A stretch of 12,341 bases of DNA from Bacillota bacterium (lineage in GTDB: Bacteria; Bacillota; Clostridia; DSM-8532), in assembly GCA_023446675.1 (NCBI GenBank), contig JAEXPO010000301.1, positions 1 through 12,341 on the forward strand, given 5' to 3'. Each line of letters starts with the position of its first letter. Position 1 is the first letter of the stretch. Position numbers and translations under genes: made by a program. Of this stretch, positions 5,945-12,341 are shown piece after piece. A model generated the notes under the pieces. The model did no database searches. It was not told the origin of the DNA and was given only the letters and a program-made list of their open reading frames with translations.

Positions 5945-7087
5945 TTATTTTTTGGCAGGTGCTTTATGATACCCCTTTTCTCCGTATGGCTCCAGCTTTT
6001 CGAGCCATTTTTCCTCCAGGGCTTTAAGCGCATCCTTCATGGTCAAATGCTCTTTATTCTCGTTATCGAGAATTTCAAGCACTTCCAGAGCAAAGGCGCC
6101 TTCCCCCAGGGAGGTGTAATCCCTCTGAAGCGCCGAGTTCATTCTGAAAACACCTTCATTTAGCTGCATTCGGGTACCATTCATGGTACGCAGATTAGAG
6201 GTTGTTACCAGGTATATTTTATTGTTGACAGTATTGCGGATCTGAAAAATACCTGCCTCAATTTTAATTTCCTTGTATTGGGCCTTAAGCTCCATCTTCC
6301 GAAGCTTGCTTTCGTTCATCATGCCACCTGCCCTTTCAGCCATCCAATAACGGCTGCCGTCCTTTTTCCTGTCCATAAACCCGTATTCCACCAGATACCT
6401 TCTTAAGGTCGCAAAATCAGGGTAGGCTGTTTTTAGTATTTCATTCACTTCTTTTTCCGTATAGACCCGGTTAACGTCAAAGCGTCCGGTTATATGCCCC
6501 AGAACCACAATCTTAGCTTTTTCCTTCATTTCAAAGGTTGACAGGGGACCATCAGGCCCTTCCCGGAAATAAACTTCAATCATTTTGTTCTTTTCCGCTT
6601 CCGTTATTTTGTATCTGTCGTCCACCATTGTTGCGGTAGGGTGAGGCTCTACATAAGCGGGCCAGCTCTTGTCACGGTTTTTGACAAGATCCATGACGGC
6701 AGCGAAAAGCTTGGCCTGTCTCTCCTTTTCCCTTAGGGCAAAACGATGGTTTCGTACGGTGGCTGCACTTCCAATCCCCAGCTCAGCCATCACCTCGCTA
6801 TCGCTTTTTCCCTGATTGAAAAGCTTTAAGAGGCTGACCTGATGAGGTGTAAGCCCGGTATATCTTTTATCATGGTCCAAAAGCCAGTTAAGAAGCGAGC
6901 CATGCTCCTTTTCAATATGAACCCTCACAAAGCGGGACGCCTCATAAAGGCAGTCCTCATCCCGGTAAACCAGACCTTTTTCAAATGTCTTTCCGCATAG
7001 GAGGCAGGAAAATCCGGTTTCGCTTTCCGAATACCCCCTCACCATATCGGAAAGCGGTGCGTCGCAATAGTGTTCAATTTTCTCCAC
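5945..7087 (-). CDS. DUF2087 regulator-like protein with zinc finger, HTH and GIY-YIG-like domain
   Basis: This 380-residue protein joins four parts. Residues 25-65 have a C2H2-like pattern (CLLCGKTF, C28/C31; HIEKEH, H57/H62). Residues 78-130 look like a LuxR-type helix-turn-helix (LTPHQVSLLKLFNQGKSDSE, then TVRNHRF). Residues about 185-250 match DUF2087 (VVLGHITGRFDVNRVYTEKE, then DFATLRRYLVEYGFM). Residues about 278-372 match a small GIY-YIG-like family found alone in many Firmicutes. The signature motifs are altered: GIY reads GIF and YIG reads YLV, so nuclease activity is doubtful. The role is probably DNA binding or transcriptional regulation, with no known target. GTG is the start; AAAGGA lies about 11 bases before it. 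It has its own promoter and terminator. Confidence 0.88.
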   Translation of the reverse strand: MEKIEHYCDAPLSDMVRGYSESETGFSCLLCGKTFEKGLVYRDEDCLYEASRFVRVHIEKEHGSLLNWLLDHDKRYTGLTPHQVSLLKLFNQGKSDSEVMAELGIGSAATVRNHRFALREKERQAKLFAAVMDLVKNRDKSWPAYVEPHPTATMVDDRYKITEAEKNKMIEVYFREGPDGPLSTFEMKEKAKIVVLGHITGRFDVNRVYTEKEVNEILKTAYPDFATLRRYLVEYGFMDRKKDGSRYWMAERAGGMMNESKLRKMELKAQYKEIKIEAGIFQIRNTVNNKIYLVTTSNLRTMNGTRMQLNEGVFRMNSALQRDYTSLGEGAFALEVLEILDNENKEHLTMKDALKALEEKWLEKLEPYGEKGYHKAPAKK

Positions 7088-7090
7088 GCG

Positions 7091-7131
7091 ATAGACATTC
7101 CTTTCTTTTTACTACCTATTTAATAGACATT
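7091..7131 (-). repeat. Nine-base direct repeat flanking the leader of the DUF2087 gene
   Basis: AATGTCTAT occurs on the minus strand at 7123-7131, overlapping the -10 box, and again at 7091-7099, between the ribosome binding site and the GTG start. The copies are 32 bases apart, about three helical turns. A small palindrome, CTATTTAATAG (7116-7126), overlaps the first copy. They could be operator half-sites for autoregulation; this is inference. Confidence 0.4.
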
Positions 7132-7157
7132 ATATTATTTTGTTTATATTCTGTCAA
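7129..7157 (-). promoter_or_regulatory. Consensus sigma-A promoter of the DUF2087/GIY-YIG gene
   Basis: Minus-strand TTGACA (7152-7157) and TATAAT (7129-7134) are both perfect and separated by exactly 17 bases, in very AT-rich DNA. Transcription would start near 7122, about 35 bases before the GTG codon. Such a strong promoter on a regulator-like gene suggests it is normally held down by a repressor. Confidence 0.88.
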
Positions 7158-7191
7158 TAAACAATTACGACTGCCTCCGTAGTTTGAAAAT

Positions 7192-7240
7192 ATAAAAAAG
7201 AGCCGGAAGCGCTCCTATAAAAAGGATAGCTACCGGCTTG
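7192..7240 (-). terminator. Terminator after ubiX
   Basis: AGCCGG (7201-7206) pairs with CCGGCT (7233-7238), with further interrupted pairing inside. On the minus strand the stem is followed by C and then six T. It ends the dehydratase-ubiX transcript upstream of the DUF2087 gene promoter. Confidence 0.75.
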
Positions 7241-7263
7241 CTTTTGAATTGGATTTGCCTTAT

Positions 7264-7896
7264 TCAGCTCTGATGCGTATCCTTCATGCCCTGCCAGCGA
7301 GGTATTTCATCGTGATCAAGGCCCAGCTGATCCATAAGCCGCCCCACAAAGAAATCCACAAGCTCCTGAAGGGTTTGGGGACCATGATAAAAGGACGGGG
7401 AGGCCGGGACAATGTGTACGCCGTTTTGCGACAGAAAAAGCATATTTTTAAGATGGACCGTATTGTATGGGGTTTCTCTGGGAACAAGAACCAGCCGCTT
7501 GCGTTCTTTCATCATAACATCCGCCGCTCTTTCCAAAAGATCATTGGATGCCCCGTGGGCAATAGCAGATACTGCCGCCATAGTGCAGGGGACCACAATC
7601 ATGCCGTCGGTACGAAAGGAGCCGCTGGCAATAGGTGCTCCGATATTATCGCAGCGGTAATACAAAAGCCTTTGCGATGTCCGTTCAAGGCCAAATCTTT
7701 CTCTTAAAACAAACGCGGTTTCTTCTTCCGACGATTCCGCTCCCAGCTTCAGATTAAGCTCCTGGCCCACCACCATAAGCCCTGATGCCGTAATGGTTAT
7801 AAGGATTTCATGGTCCCTTTCAAGAAGCTTTTCAATCAACCGCCGGGCATATATCGAACCGCTGGCTCCTGTCATACCCACTATAAATCGTGCCAA
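7264..7896 (-). CDS. ubiX: Flavin prenyltransferase UbiX/Pad1
   Basis: This 210-residue flavoprotein family attaches a dimethylallyl group to FMN, making prenylated FMN, the cofactor of UbiD-type decarboxylases. It shows the family signatures in order: the N-terminal flavin loop GMTGASGSIYA (about 7-17), PIASGSF (about 88-94), CTMAAVSAIAHGASNDLLER (104-123), KRLVLVPRETP (133-143) and SFYHGPQT near 168-175. The start is a TTG at 7896, preceded by GGGAGGAAG at a normal distance; no better ATG is present. It lies 51 bases after the dehydratase with no terminator between, so the two are probably one transcript. No ubiD gene is in the window, so the user of the cofactor is unknown. Confidence 0.91.
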   Translation of the reverse strand: MARFIVGMTGASGSIYARRLIEKLLERDHEILITITASGLMVVGQELNLKLGAESSEEETAFVLRERFGLERTSQRLLYYRCDNIGAPIASGSFRTDGMIVVPCTMAAVSAIAHGASNDLLERAADVMMKERKRLVLVPRETPYNTVHLKNMLFLSQNGVHIVPASPSFYHGPQTLQELVDFFVGRLMDQLGLDHDEIPRWQGMKDTHQS

Positions 7897-7947
7897 ATTT
7901 TTCTTCCTCCCGGTTTACTGGTCTATTCTCTCATATATGAAACATTC

Positions 7948-9666
7948 TTATTCCATATAACCGCCCCGCATCGGCGAGACGGCAAGCTTTACATAGGCCC
8001 CAAGCGCACCTTTGGTAAACCGTGGCTCCGGCTTGACCCACTTTTGCCGGCGTGCGGCAAGGATTTCCTCCATCTGTTCAGGTGTTTTGGGCCCTTCCGC
8101 CGTACCGATTATCCGAAGTACACGTTCCGGTATATCAACTTCAATAATATCCCTATCCTCAACCAGAGCAATAGGGCCTCCTTCATAGGCCTCCGGCGAA
8201 ACATGTCCGATAGCCGGTCCCCGGGTTGCTCCGGAAAAGCGGCCGTCGGTAATAAGGGCGATGGATTCCACAAGCTCCGGATCGGAGGCAATGGCCTCCG
8301 TGGTATAAAACATTTCAGGCATGCCGGAGCCCTTTGGCCCCTCATAGCGCACAAACACCGCATCCCCGGGCTTTACGGTACGAGTGAGAACAGCCTTTAA
8401 CGCGTCTTCCTCACAGTTGAAGGTACGGGCCGTAAGCACTGCCTTTAATAGCTTTTCCGATACGGCGGAGTGCTTCACCACCGCGCCCTCAGGGGCTAGA
8501 TTCCCTTTAAGTATGGCAATGGCTCCCTGCCTTTTAATGGGCTTTTCCGCCGTTTTAATGATATCTTCCTTCGTTACCTTCAAGGTTTTCAAATAGGCAT
8601 GACATTGGTCATAGAAGCCGTTGGCTTTAAGCTCCTCCAGATTTTCACCCAGTGTTTTTCCGGTAACCGTAGGCACATCCAGATTAAGATAGCTTTTTAT
8701 TTCCTCCATAATGGCGGGAACGCCTCCTGCATACCAGAAGAAGGAGCCGGGATAGAAGCCGCTGGGCCTGATATTGAGAAGATAGGGCACGCGACGGTGA
8801 ATTTCATCAAACAGCTCCGGTTCAATTTCAAGCCCGGCCTCATGAGCGATGGCGGGTATATGTAGCAGGCTGTTTCCGGAACCGGCAATGGCTGCGTGTA
8901 CCATGATGGCATTTTCAAAAGCCTTCATGCTTAAAATACGTGAGGGCTTAAGATCAAGCTCAACAAGCCTTAACGCATGCTCTCCCGCCTGCCGGGCCGC
9001 CTGCTTAAGGTGAGGCGTGGAGGCGGGAATAAGGGCGCTGCCAGGCAGGGCCAGGCCTAAGGCTTCCGCCATAATCTGCATGGTGGAGGCGGTACCTAAA
9101 AAGGAGCAGGCACCGCAGCCCGGGCAGGCATGCTGCTTGTAATAGGTAAACTGGTCTTTGGATATTTCACCACGCTCATAAAGGGCGCTGTATTTGCCTA
9201 TTTGCTCCAGAGTAAGAAGATCCGGCCCCGGATCCATAATGCCGCCGGGAACCAGCACCGCAGGCATATCAAGGCGTGCCACTGCCTTTAAGTGAGCGGG
9301 CATGGATTTGTCGCAGCTGGTAATAAAAACGCCTGCATCAAAGGGGGTAGCCCCCACCTGAACTTCAATCATATTGGCAATATATTCTCGGGAGGCCAGG
9401 GAATAGTTCATGCCGTCATGACCCTGGGCCTCACCGTCACACATATCGGTAACAAAATACTGAGCGGGCCGTCCGCCTTTAGAAATGACACCTTGAGCCG
9501 CTTCATGGGCCAAAATGTCCAAATGGGCGCTGCCCGGATGGCTGTGGCCAAAGCTGCTTTCAATTATAATCTGGGGCTTGTCCAATTCGTCCGCCTTCCA
9601 GCCGGTTCCCAATCTTAAGGAATCCAGCTCAGGGGCCTTTTTTCGTAGTTCCTGACTTATCAGCAT
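7948..9666 (-). CDS. IlvD/Edd-family dehydratase, closest to YjhG-type sugar-acid dehydratases
   Basis: Members of this family use an iron-sulfur cluster to dehydrate dihydroxy acids: dihydroxy-acid dehydratase in branched-chain amino acid synthesis, phosphogluconate dehydratase and aldonate dehydratases. The 572-residue protein has [13 protein letters not shown] (C76), CDKSMP (C118), [16 protein letters not shown] (C181, C184, C187) and [12 protein letters not shown] near the C-terminus. The first cluster cysteine of classical IlvD (in a C-N-x-H-L motif) is replaced by [26 protein letters not shown] and IENAMTVHAA-like or NIAPEGSVIK-like segments recall E. coli YjhG/YagF D-xylonate dehydratases, so a sugar-acid substrate is more likely than valine/isoleucine synthesis; no other ilv gene is near. 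Start 9666 follows AAAGGA (9676-9681); the in-frame ATG at 9690 has no good site. Confidence 0.88.
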   Translation of the reverse strand: MLISQELRKKAPELDSLRLGTGWKADELDKPQIIIESSFGHSHPGSAHLDILAHEAAQGVISKGGRPAQYFVTDMCDGEAQGHDGMNYSLASREYIANMIEVQVGATPFDAGVFITSCDKSMPAHLKAVARLDMPAVLVPGGIMDPGPDLLTLEQIGKYSALYERGEISKDQFTYYKQHACPGCGACSFLGTASTMQIMAEALGLALPGSALIPASTPHLKQAARQAGEHALRLVELDLKPSRILSMKAFENAIMVHAAIAGSGNSLLHIPAIAHEAGLEIEPELFDEIHRRVPYLLNIRPSGFYPGSFFWYAGGVPAIMEEIKSYLNLDVPTVTGKTLGENLEELKANGFYDQCHAYLKTLKVTKEDIIKTAEKPIKRQGAIAILKGNLAPEGAVVKHSAVSEKLLKAVLTARTFNCEEDALKAVLTRTVKPGDAVFVRYEGPKGSGMPEMFYTTEAIASDPELVESIALITDGRFSGATRGPAIGHVSPEAYEGGPIALVEDRDIIEVDIPERVLRIIGTAEGPKTPEQMEEILAARRQKWVKPEPRFTKGALGAYVKLAVSPMRGGYME

Positions 9667-9732
9667 GGTTAACAGTCCTTTCAAATGCATGATTTCGGTC
9701 CGGTTTCATCTCTCTCTAACACTACAACACTT

Positions 9733-9741
9733 ATAGTATCA
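9733..9741 (-). promoter_or_regulatory. Probable extended -10 promoter of the dehydratase-ubiX pair
   Basis: On the minus strand TGaTACTAT (9733-9741) fits an extended -10 element. The -35 position is poor, as is usual for extended -10 promoters. The leader would be about 60 bases. Confidence 0.5.
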
Positions 9742-9767
9742 CATTTTTTCGCCGGGTAGGTTATAAT
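9738..9767 (+). promoter_or_regulatory. Probable promoter of msrC
   Basis: A perfect TATAAT (9762-9767) has ATCACA (9738-9743, four of six consensus matches) 18 bases upstream. It overlaps the divergent dehydratase promoter, so the two transcripts may compete or share regulators. Confidence 0.55.
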
Positions 9768-9780
9768 AAAGAAATCACCT

Positions 9781-9827
9781 GTGTCCGCCCGTCAGGGGAG
9801 CTGCGGGGGCACACAAACAACCGGAGG
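9781..9827 (+). promoter_or_regulatory. GC-rich leader hairpin and ribosome binding site of msrC
   Basis: GTGTCCGCCC (9781-9790) can pair with GGGGGCACAC (9805-9814) at eight of ten positions around 14 bases. Six bases later comes the ribosome binding site CCGGAGG, inside the palindrome GAGGTACCTC (9824-9833) that abuts the ATG. The hairpin would sit near the 5' end of the message. It has no T-run, so it is not a terminator. Confidence 0.4.
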
Positions 9828-9833
9828 TACCTC

Positions 9834-10349
9834 ATGTATATCCAGGATAATGAATTAGTTAACCTTTATAAAATAGACAAGCCTTCTTTTTACCAAGCGC
9901 TTTCCCAGAGCCTGTCAGGTCTGATTGAAGGCGAAGCGGACGCGATAGCCAATTTTTCCAACGCCTCGGCCCTTATTTATCAGAGCCTTACTCAAATCAA
10001 CTGGGCAGGCTTCTATCGGCTAAAGGATGGACAGCTTGTCCTTGGTCCCTTCCAGGGAAAACCTGCCTGTATAAGAATCGCATTGAGCAGAGGGGTTTGC
10101 GGTGCGGCTGCAAGCCAAAAGAAGACCCAACTGGTTGAGGATGTTCATGCCTTTCCGGGGCATATTGCCTGCGACTCGGCTTCTGCTTCAGAAATTGTGA
10201 TTCCCATTTTAAAAGAAGGGCAGCTTATCGGTGTTCTGGACATCGACAGTCCCATAACGGGCCGCTTTGACAGAGAGGATCAGGCGGGGCTTGAGGCTTT
10301 TGCAAAGGTTTTGTCCGATGCCATGAGCCTTTCGTCCCTGCTTTTTTAA
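9834..10349 (+). CDS. msrC: Free methionine-(R)-sulfoxide reductase, GAF fold
   Basis: This 171-residue cytoplasmic enzyme reduces free methionine-R-sulfoxide to methionine with thioredoxin-type electrons, repairing oxidised methionine. It is a single GAF domain with the fRMsr signature nearly complete: INWAGFY (55-61), LGPFQGKPACIRI (C79), RGVCGAA (C89), and then EDVHAFPGHIACDSASASEI with C113. These three cysteines match the catalytic and resolving cysteines of the E. coli enzyme. ATG 9834 follows GGAGG at six bases. It is transcribed divergently from the dehydratase. It fits the oxidative-stress theme set by perR and rubrerythrin, but no PerR-like box is visible in its promoter region. Confidence 0.95.
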   Translation: MYIQDNELVNLYKIDKPSFYQALSQSLSGLIEGEADAIANFSNASALIYQSLTQINWAGFYRLKDGQLVLGPFQGKPACIRIALSRGVCGAAASQKKTQLVEDVHAFPGHIACDSASASEIVIPILKEGQLIGVLDIDSPITGRFDREDQAGLEAFAKVLSDAMSLSSLLF

Positions 10350-10456
10350 ACGGACTGATAAACGGGCTGTAAACCGGTTTTTCCAACCATCCTATGAACC
10401 GGGCGGAACGGCATGTGCCGCAGGCACGCGCACCCCTTATTCGGCATAAAAGACCT

Positions 10457-10484
10457 TTGCTGAGACATACTAGGCAGGTATTAT
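10457..10484 (+). promoter_or_regulatory. Possible promoter of the SDR gene
   Basis: TTGCTG (10457-10462) and TATTAT (10479-10484) are separated by 16 bases. The predicted start near 10491 lies at the ribosome binding site AAAGGAG, so the leader would be very short. Confidence 0.5.
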
Positions 10485-10487
10485 GTC
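10464..10487 (+). promoter_or_regulatory. Operator-like inverted repeat over the SDR promoter
   Basis: GACATACTA (10464-10472) and TATTATGTC (10479-10487) are inverted repeats with eight of nine positions matching, separated by GGCAGG. The right arm contains the whole -10 element and the left arm fills the spacer. This layout is typical of a repressor or MerR-like activator site, but no candidate regulator gene adjoins it. Confidence 0.5.
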
Positions 10488-10505
10488 ATCGAAAGGAGTG
10501 TTTTT

Positions 10506-11387
10506 ATGCAGAATCAAGGCACAAATTCCACTATGACGCCCAATGCGTTTCCACCTCAGCACCAGAATCAGCAGCCCGGGAGCCAGCAGCAGATGAATCC
10601 CAGGCCTGTGACGGTAAACCCCGATTATAAGGGCTCCGGCAAGCTATTAAACCGGGTTGCTTTAATAACCGGAGGCGACAGCGGTATCGGACAGGCTGTT
10701 GCCGCGGCCTTTGCCAAAGAAGGCGCCGACGTTATCATAGCCTTTTATAATGAAGAGACGGATGCGCAGGAAACAGTACGGCTGGTTGAAGCGGCTGGGA
10801 GAAAATGCATCCTTGCGGACTGCGATCTCACTCAGGAGGCCGCTGCCAGGCAGGTTGTGGACAAGGCAATACAGACCTTTGGCCGACTGGATGTACTGGT
10901 AAACAACATCGCTGTGCAGTACCCCAAAAACAGTCTCACAGAAATAACGGCGGAACAGCTTAACATTACTTTTTCCACTAATGTGTTAAGCTATTTTTAT
11001 GTTTCAAAGGCCGCTCTTCCCCATTTAAAGGCAGGAGGCTCCATCATAAATACCACCTCCGTTACGGCCTATCAGGGCAGCGAAACCCTTATCGACTATT
11101 CGGCAACAAAAGGAGCCATTGTCTCCTTTACACGTTCCCTGGCCCTTTCTGTAGCCCCTGACGGCATTCGCGTCAACGCGGTGGCTCCCGGACCGGTTTG
11201 GACGCCTCTTATCCCTGCCAGCATGCCTTCCTCCAAGGTAAGCGCCTTTGGACAGGATGTGCCCATGAAGCGGGCAGCCCAGCCTTTTGAGCTTGCGCCT
11301 ACCTATGTTTACCTGGCCAGCGACGATTCAGGCTATGTCACAGGGCAGGTGCTTCATGTTAACGGGGGGACGATTACCGAATCCTGA
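10506..11387 (+). CDS. SDR-family oxidoreductase resembling general stress protein 39
   Basis: This 293-residue NAD(P)-dependent short-chain dehydrogenase has a Q/P/N-rich N-terminal extension (about 1-38), then a Rossmann fold. The cofactor loop is TGGDSGIG (55-62); NNIAVQ (133-138) replaces the usual NNAG; the catalytic set is N159, S185, Y198 and K202 (IDYSATKG). IRVNAVAPGPVWTPLIP and the end VTGQVLHVNGGT are highly typical of the YdaD/YhdF group of Bacillus general-stress SDRs, whose substrates are not well defined. ATG 10506 follows AAAGGAG (10492-10498) at seven bases. It has its own promoter-like region and a terminator. It is 156 bases from msrC; no clear terminator lies between them, so some read-through is possible. 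Confidence 0.92.
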   Translation: MQNQGTNSTMTPNAFPPQHQNQQPGSQQQMNPRPVTVNPDYKGSGKLLNRVALITGGDSGIGQAVAAAFAKEGADVIIAFYNEETDAQETVRLVEAAGRKCILADCDLTQEAAARQVVDKAIQTFGRLDVLVNNIAVQYPKNSLTEITAEQLNITFSTNVLSYFYVSKAALPHLKAGGSIINTTSVTAYQGSETLIDYSATKGAIVSFTRSLALSVAPDGIRVNAVAPGPVWTPLIPASMPSSKVSAFGQDVPMKRAAQPFELAPTYVYLASDDSGYVTGQVLHVNGGTITES

Positions 11388-11461
11388 CAAGAGGTGTTAC
11401 ACAAATTCCAAGGAGAAGGTGCAGAAGATCTCCCGCCCCCCTCTATAATAAGGAATTCCAG

Positions 11462-11498
11462 AAGAGAACCCGCTGTACAAGCATACCGGGTTCTTTTT
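11462..11498 (+). terminator. Rho-independent terminator after the SDR gene
   Basis: AGAACCCG (11465-11472) pairs perfectly with CGGGTTCT (11487-11494) around 14 bases, and the T-run continues to 11498. It lies about 75 bases after the stop codon. Confidence 0.85.
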
Positions 11499-11511
11499 AC
11501 TTAACAGGGTG

Positions 11512-11571
11512 GCTCTTTTACAACTCTTTCATTCATTTTGTTCCATTGCATAGGATATATGATAAAAGAGC
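11512..11571 (+). repeat. Nine-base inverted repeat in the SDR-lipoprotein gap
   Basis: GCTCTTTTA (11512-11520) and TAAAAGAGC (11563-11571) are exact inverted repeats separated by 42 bases. The stretch otherwise holds no gene. It could be a regulatory looping site or chance. Confidence 0.35.
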
Positions 11572-11602
11572 TTTAGCCAAGTTGGATTATTTCAAATTTA
11601 TA

Positions 11603-11631
11603 TTGTAAGTAATGGAAAAGCGTGTTAATTT
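11603..11631 (+). promoter_or_regulatory. Possible promoter of the lipoprotein gene
   Basis: TTGTAA (11603-11608) is followed after 17 bases by TAATTT (11626-11631), preceded by TGT as in an extended -10. The leader would be about 30 bases. Confidence 0.45.
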
Positions 11632-11666
11632 CTTAGTTAGAGTTGTTATATGAAGGGGATTTATTT

Positions 11667-12287
11667 ATGAAACGGATTTCTATACTGCTGCTGTGTGTAA
11701 GTTTTATCTTCATTTTCAATAGCTGCAGCCGTTATAATGACGAGAGTGGTGCAACACCCACTGCTATTGTGCAGAGTCCAGTTAATGAAACCGATGCACC
11801 CGATACAAAGAATGAAAATAATGCAAGTCCTTTACCTTCTCCGGTTGCTTCAACTCCCGCTGAACCGTCTGTGGAGGTTGGAAACAATAATTCTCAAAAT
11901 AAAAGTGAAGTCATGGGCAAGGTTGAGCTATATGAAGGTATTTACTTTGATGACAGGCGATTCGGAGATAATATCATAAATACTTATTGTGAAGTTGAAA
12001 TAACCAATATAACCGATACTTCTTTTGATTTCACTGTTTATGAAGTGAATGAGCCAGGGGCGGAAGGTGAAAAAAATAAAAAGGTTATTTTCCTTACCAA
12101 TACGGCAGTTTTTATAGACGATGGCAAGGAAGCGGCTTTTTACGGAAAGGACTATACGCTTAACTTCTCTTTCCCCAATTATCATAACGCAGAACCGATT
12201 GTAACCGATATTGAAATATCAGGCTTCGAGCCATTGGAAGGTCATGATTATGTCAATAATGGGATACCGGGACATGAATTCGGCTAA
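11667..12287 (+). CDS. Putative secreted lipoprotein of unknown function
   Basis: This 206-residue protein starts with a signal peptide (MKR, hydrophobic about 4-17) ending in FNSC, where C20 is the likely lipidated cysteine, although the lipobox is not canonical at -3 and -2. A linker rich in P, S, T, N and E (about 21-85) would hold the C-terminal domain (about 90-206) away from the membrane. That domain alternates hydrophobic and polar strands (CEVEITNITDTSFDFTVYEV, KVIFLTNTAVFIDDG) and ends in NNGIPGHEFG. I recall similar domains in uncharacterised clostridial proteins but know no function. ATG 11667 follows GAAGGGGA (11652-11659) at seven bases; an in-frame ATG at 11643 has no such site. 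It is AT-rich compared with the SDR and msrC genes. Confidence 0.75.
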   Translation: MKRISILLLCVSFIFIFNSCSRYNDESGATPTAIVQSPVNETDAPDTKNENNASPLPSPVASTPAEPSVEVGNNNSQNKSEVMGKVELYEGIYFDDRRFGDNIINTYCEVEITNITDTSFDFTVYEVNEPGAEGEKNKKVIFLTNTAVFIDDGKEAAFYGKDYTLNFSFPNYHNAEPIVTDIEISGFEPLEGHDYVNNGIPGHEFG

Positions 12288-12293
12288 AGCCAC

Positions 12294-12307
12294 CCGCTTG
12301 CGAGCGG
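12294..12307 (+). other. Short hairpin after the lipoprotein gene
   Basis: CCGCT (12294-12298) pairs with AGCGG (12303-12307) around TGCG. There is no T-run, so it is at best a partial or Rho-dependent stop. The window ends 34 bases later. Confidence 0.3.
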
Positions 12308-12341
12308 ATCCCTTGGATTGAAAAACAAGTAGCCATTAAAT

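Noticed and set aside
8109..8363. Several open frames on both strands inside the dehydratase gene
   Set aside because: They are shadows of a long gene with recognisable motifs; the proline- and cysteine-rich translations look non-coding.
10374..10402. CCGGTT/AACCGG pair after msrC as a terminator
   Set aside because: The stem is only six bases with an 17-base loop and no T-run follows; both arms lie in palindromic sequence that often gives such pairs.
10415..10427. GTGCC/GGCAC hairpin between msrC and the SDR gene as a terminator
   Set aside because: Five-base stem with a three-base loop and no following T-run on either strand.
10394..10630. Open frame of 78 codons overlapping the start of the SDR gene
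   Set aside because: It is out of frame with the SDR, has an arginine/histidine-rich composition typical of shadow frames, and lacks a good ribosome binding site.
11437..11449. TATAAT in the trailer of the SDR gene as a promoter
   Set aside because: No -35 element at a workable distance, and a strong terminator follows within about 50 bases.

Overview
The window looks like chromosomal DNA from an anaerobic, low-to-mid GC Firmicute, most likely a clostridial lineage. The evidence is a clostridial-type AbrB with a cysteine-pair tail, a Fur/PerR regulator beside a reverse-type rubrerythrin, GGAGG-type ribosome binding sites, near-consensus sigma-A promoters, and a c-di-AMP riboswitch. I saw no phage, transposon, CRISPR, tRNA or rRNA. 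The genus cannot be fixed from this sequence.

Layout. Positions 1-231 hold the promoter and complete aptamer of a c-di-AMP (ydaO/yuaA) riboswitch on the minus strand; its gene lies beyond the left edge. Four plus-strand genes follow: abrB (436-693), manA (866-1954), perR (2079-2507) and a rubrerythrin (2597-3148). A hairpin near 3182-3223 serves as a two-way terminator. Five minus-strand genes come next: an orphan dCache-type sensor histidine kinase (3227-5107), a small membrane protein of unknown role (5204-5539), a four-part DUF2087/GIY-YIG regulator-like protein (5945-7087), ubiX (7264-7896) and an IlvD/Edd-family dehydratase (7948-9666). The last two probably form one operon. A divergent promoter region then leads to the plus-strand genes for free methionine-R-sulfoxide reductase (9834-10349), an SDR oxidoreductase resembling general-stress SDRs (10506-11387) and a putative lipoprotein (11667-12287).

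How the genes relate. Oxidative and general stress is a recurring theme: a PerR-like peroxide sensor with tandem operator-like boxes in its own leader, its likely target rubrerythrin, a methionine sulfoxide repair enzyme and a stress-type SDR. Transition-state and signalling functions also appear: AbrB, an orphan kinase and the c-di-AMP riboswitch. Metabolism is represented by mannose-6-phosphate isomerase, a flavin prenyltransferase without its UbiD partner, and a dehydratase closer to sugar-acid dehydratases than to classical IlvD.

The least explained parts are a set of competing complementary segments in the manA leader, the 5540-5875 gap, the four-part DUF2087/GIY-YIG protein with altered signature motifs, the UbiX-dehydratase pairing and an operator-like inverted repeat over the SDR promoter. 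I found no clear multi-gene system that I would call undescribed.
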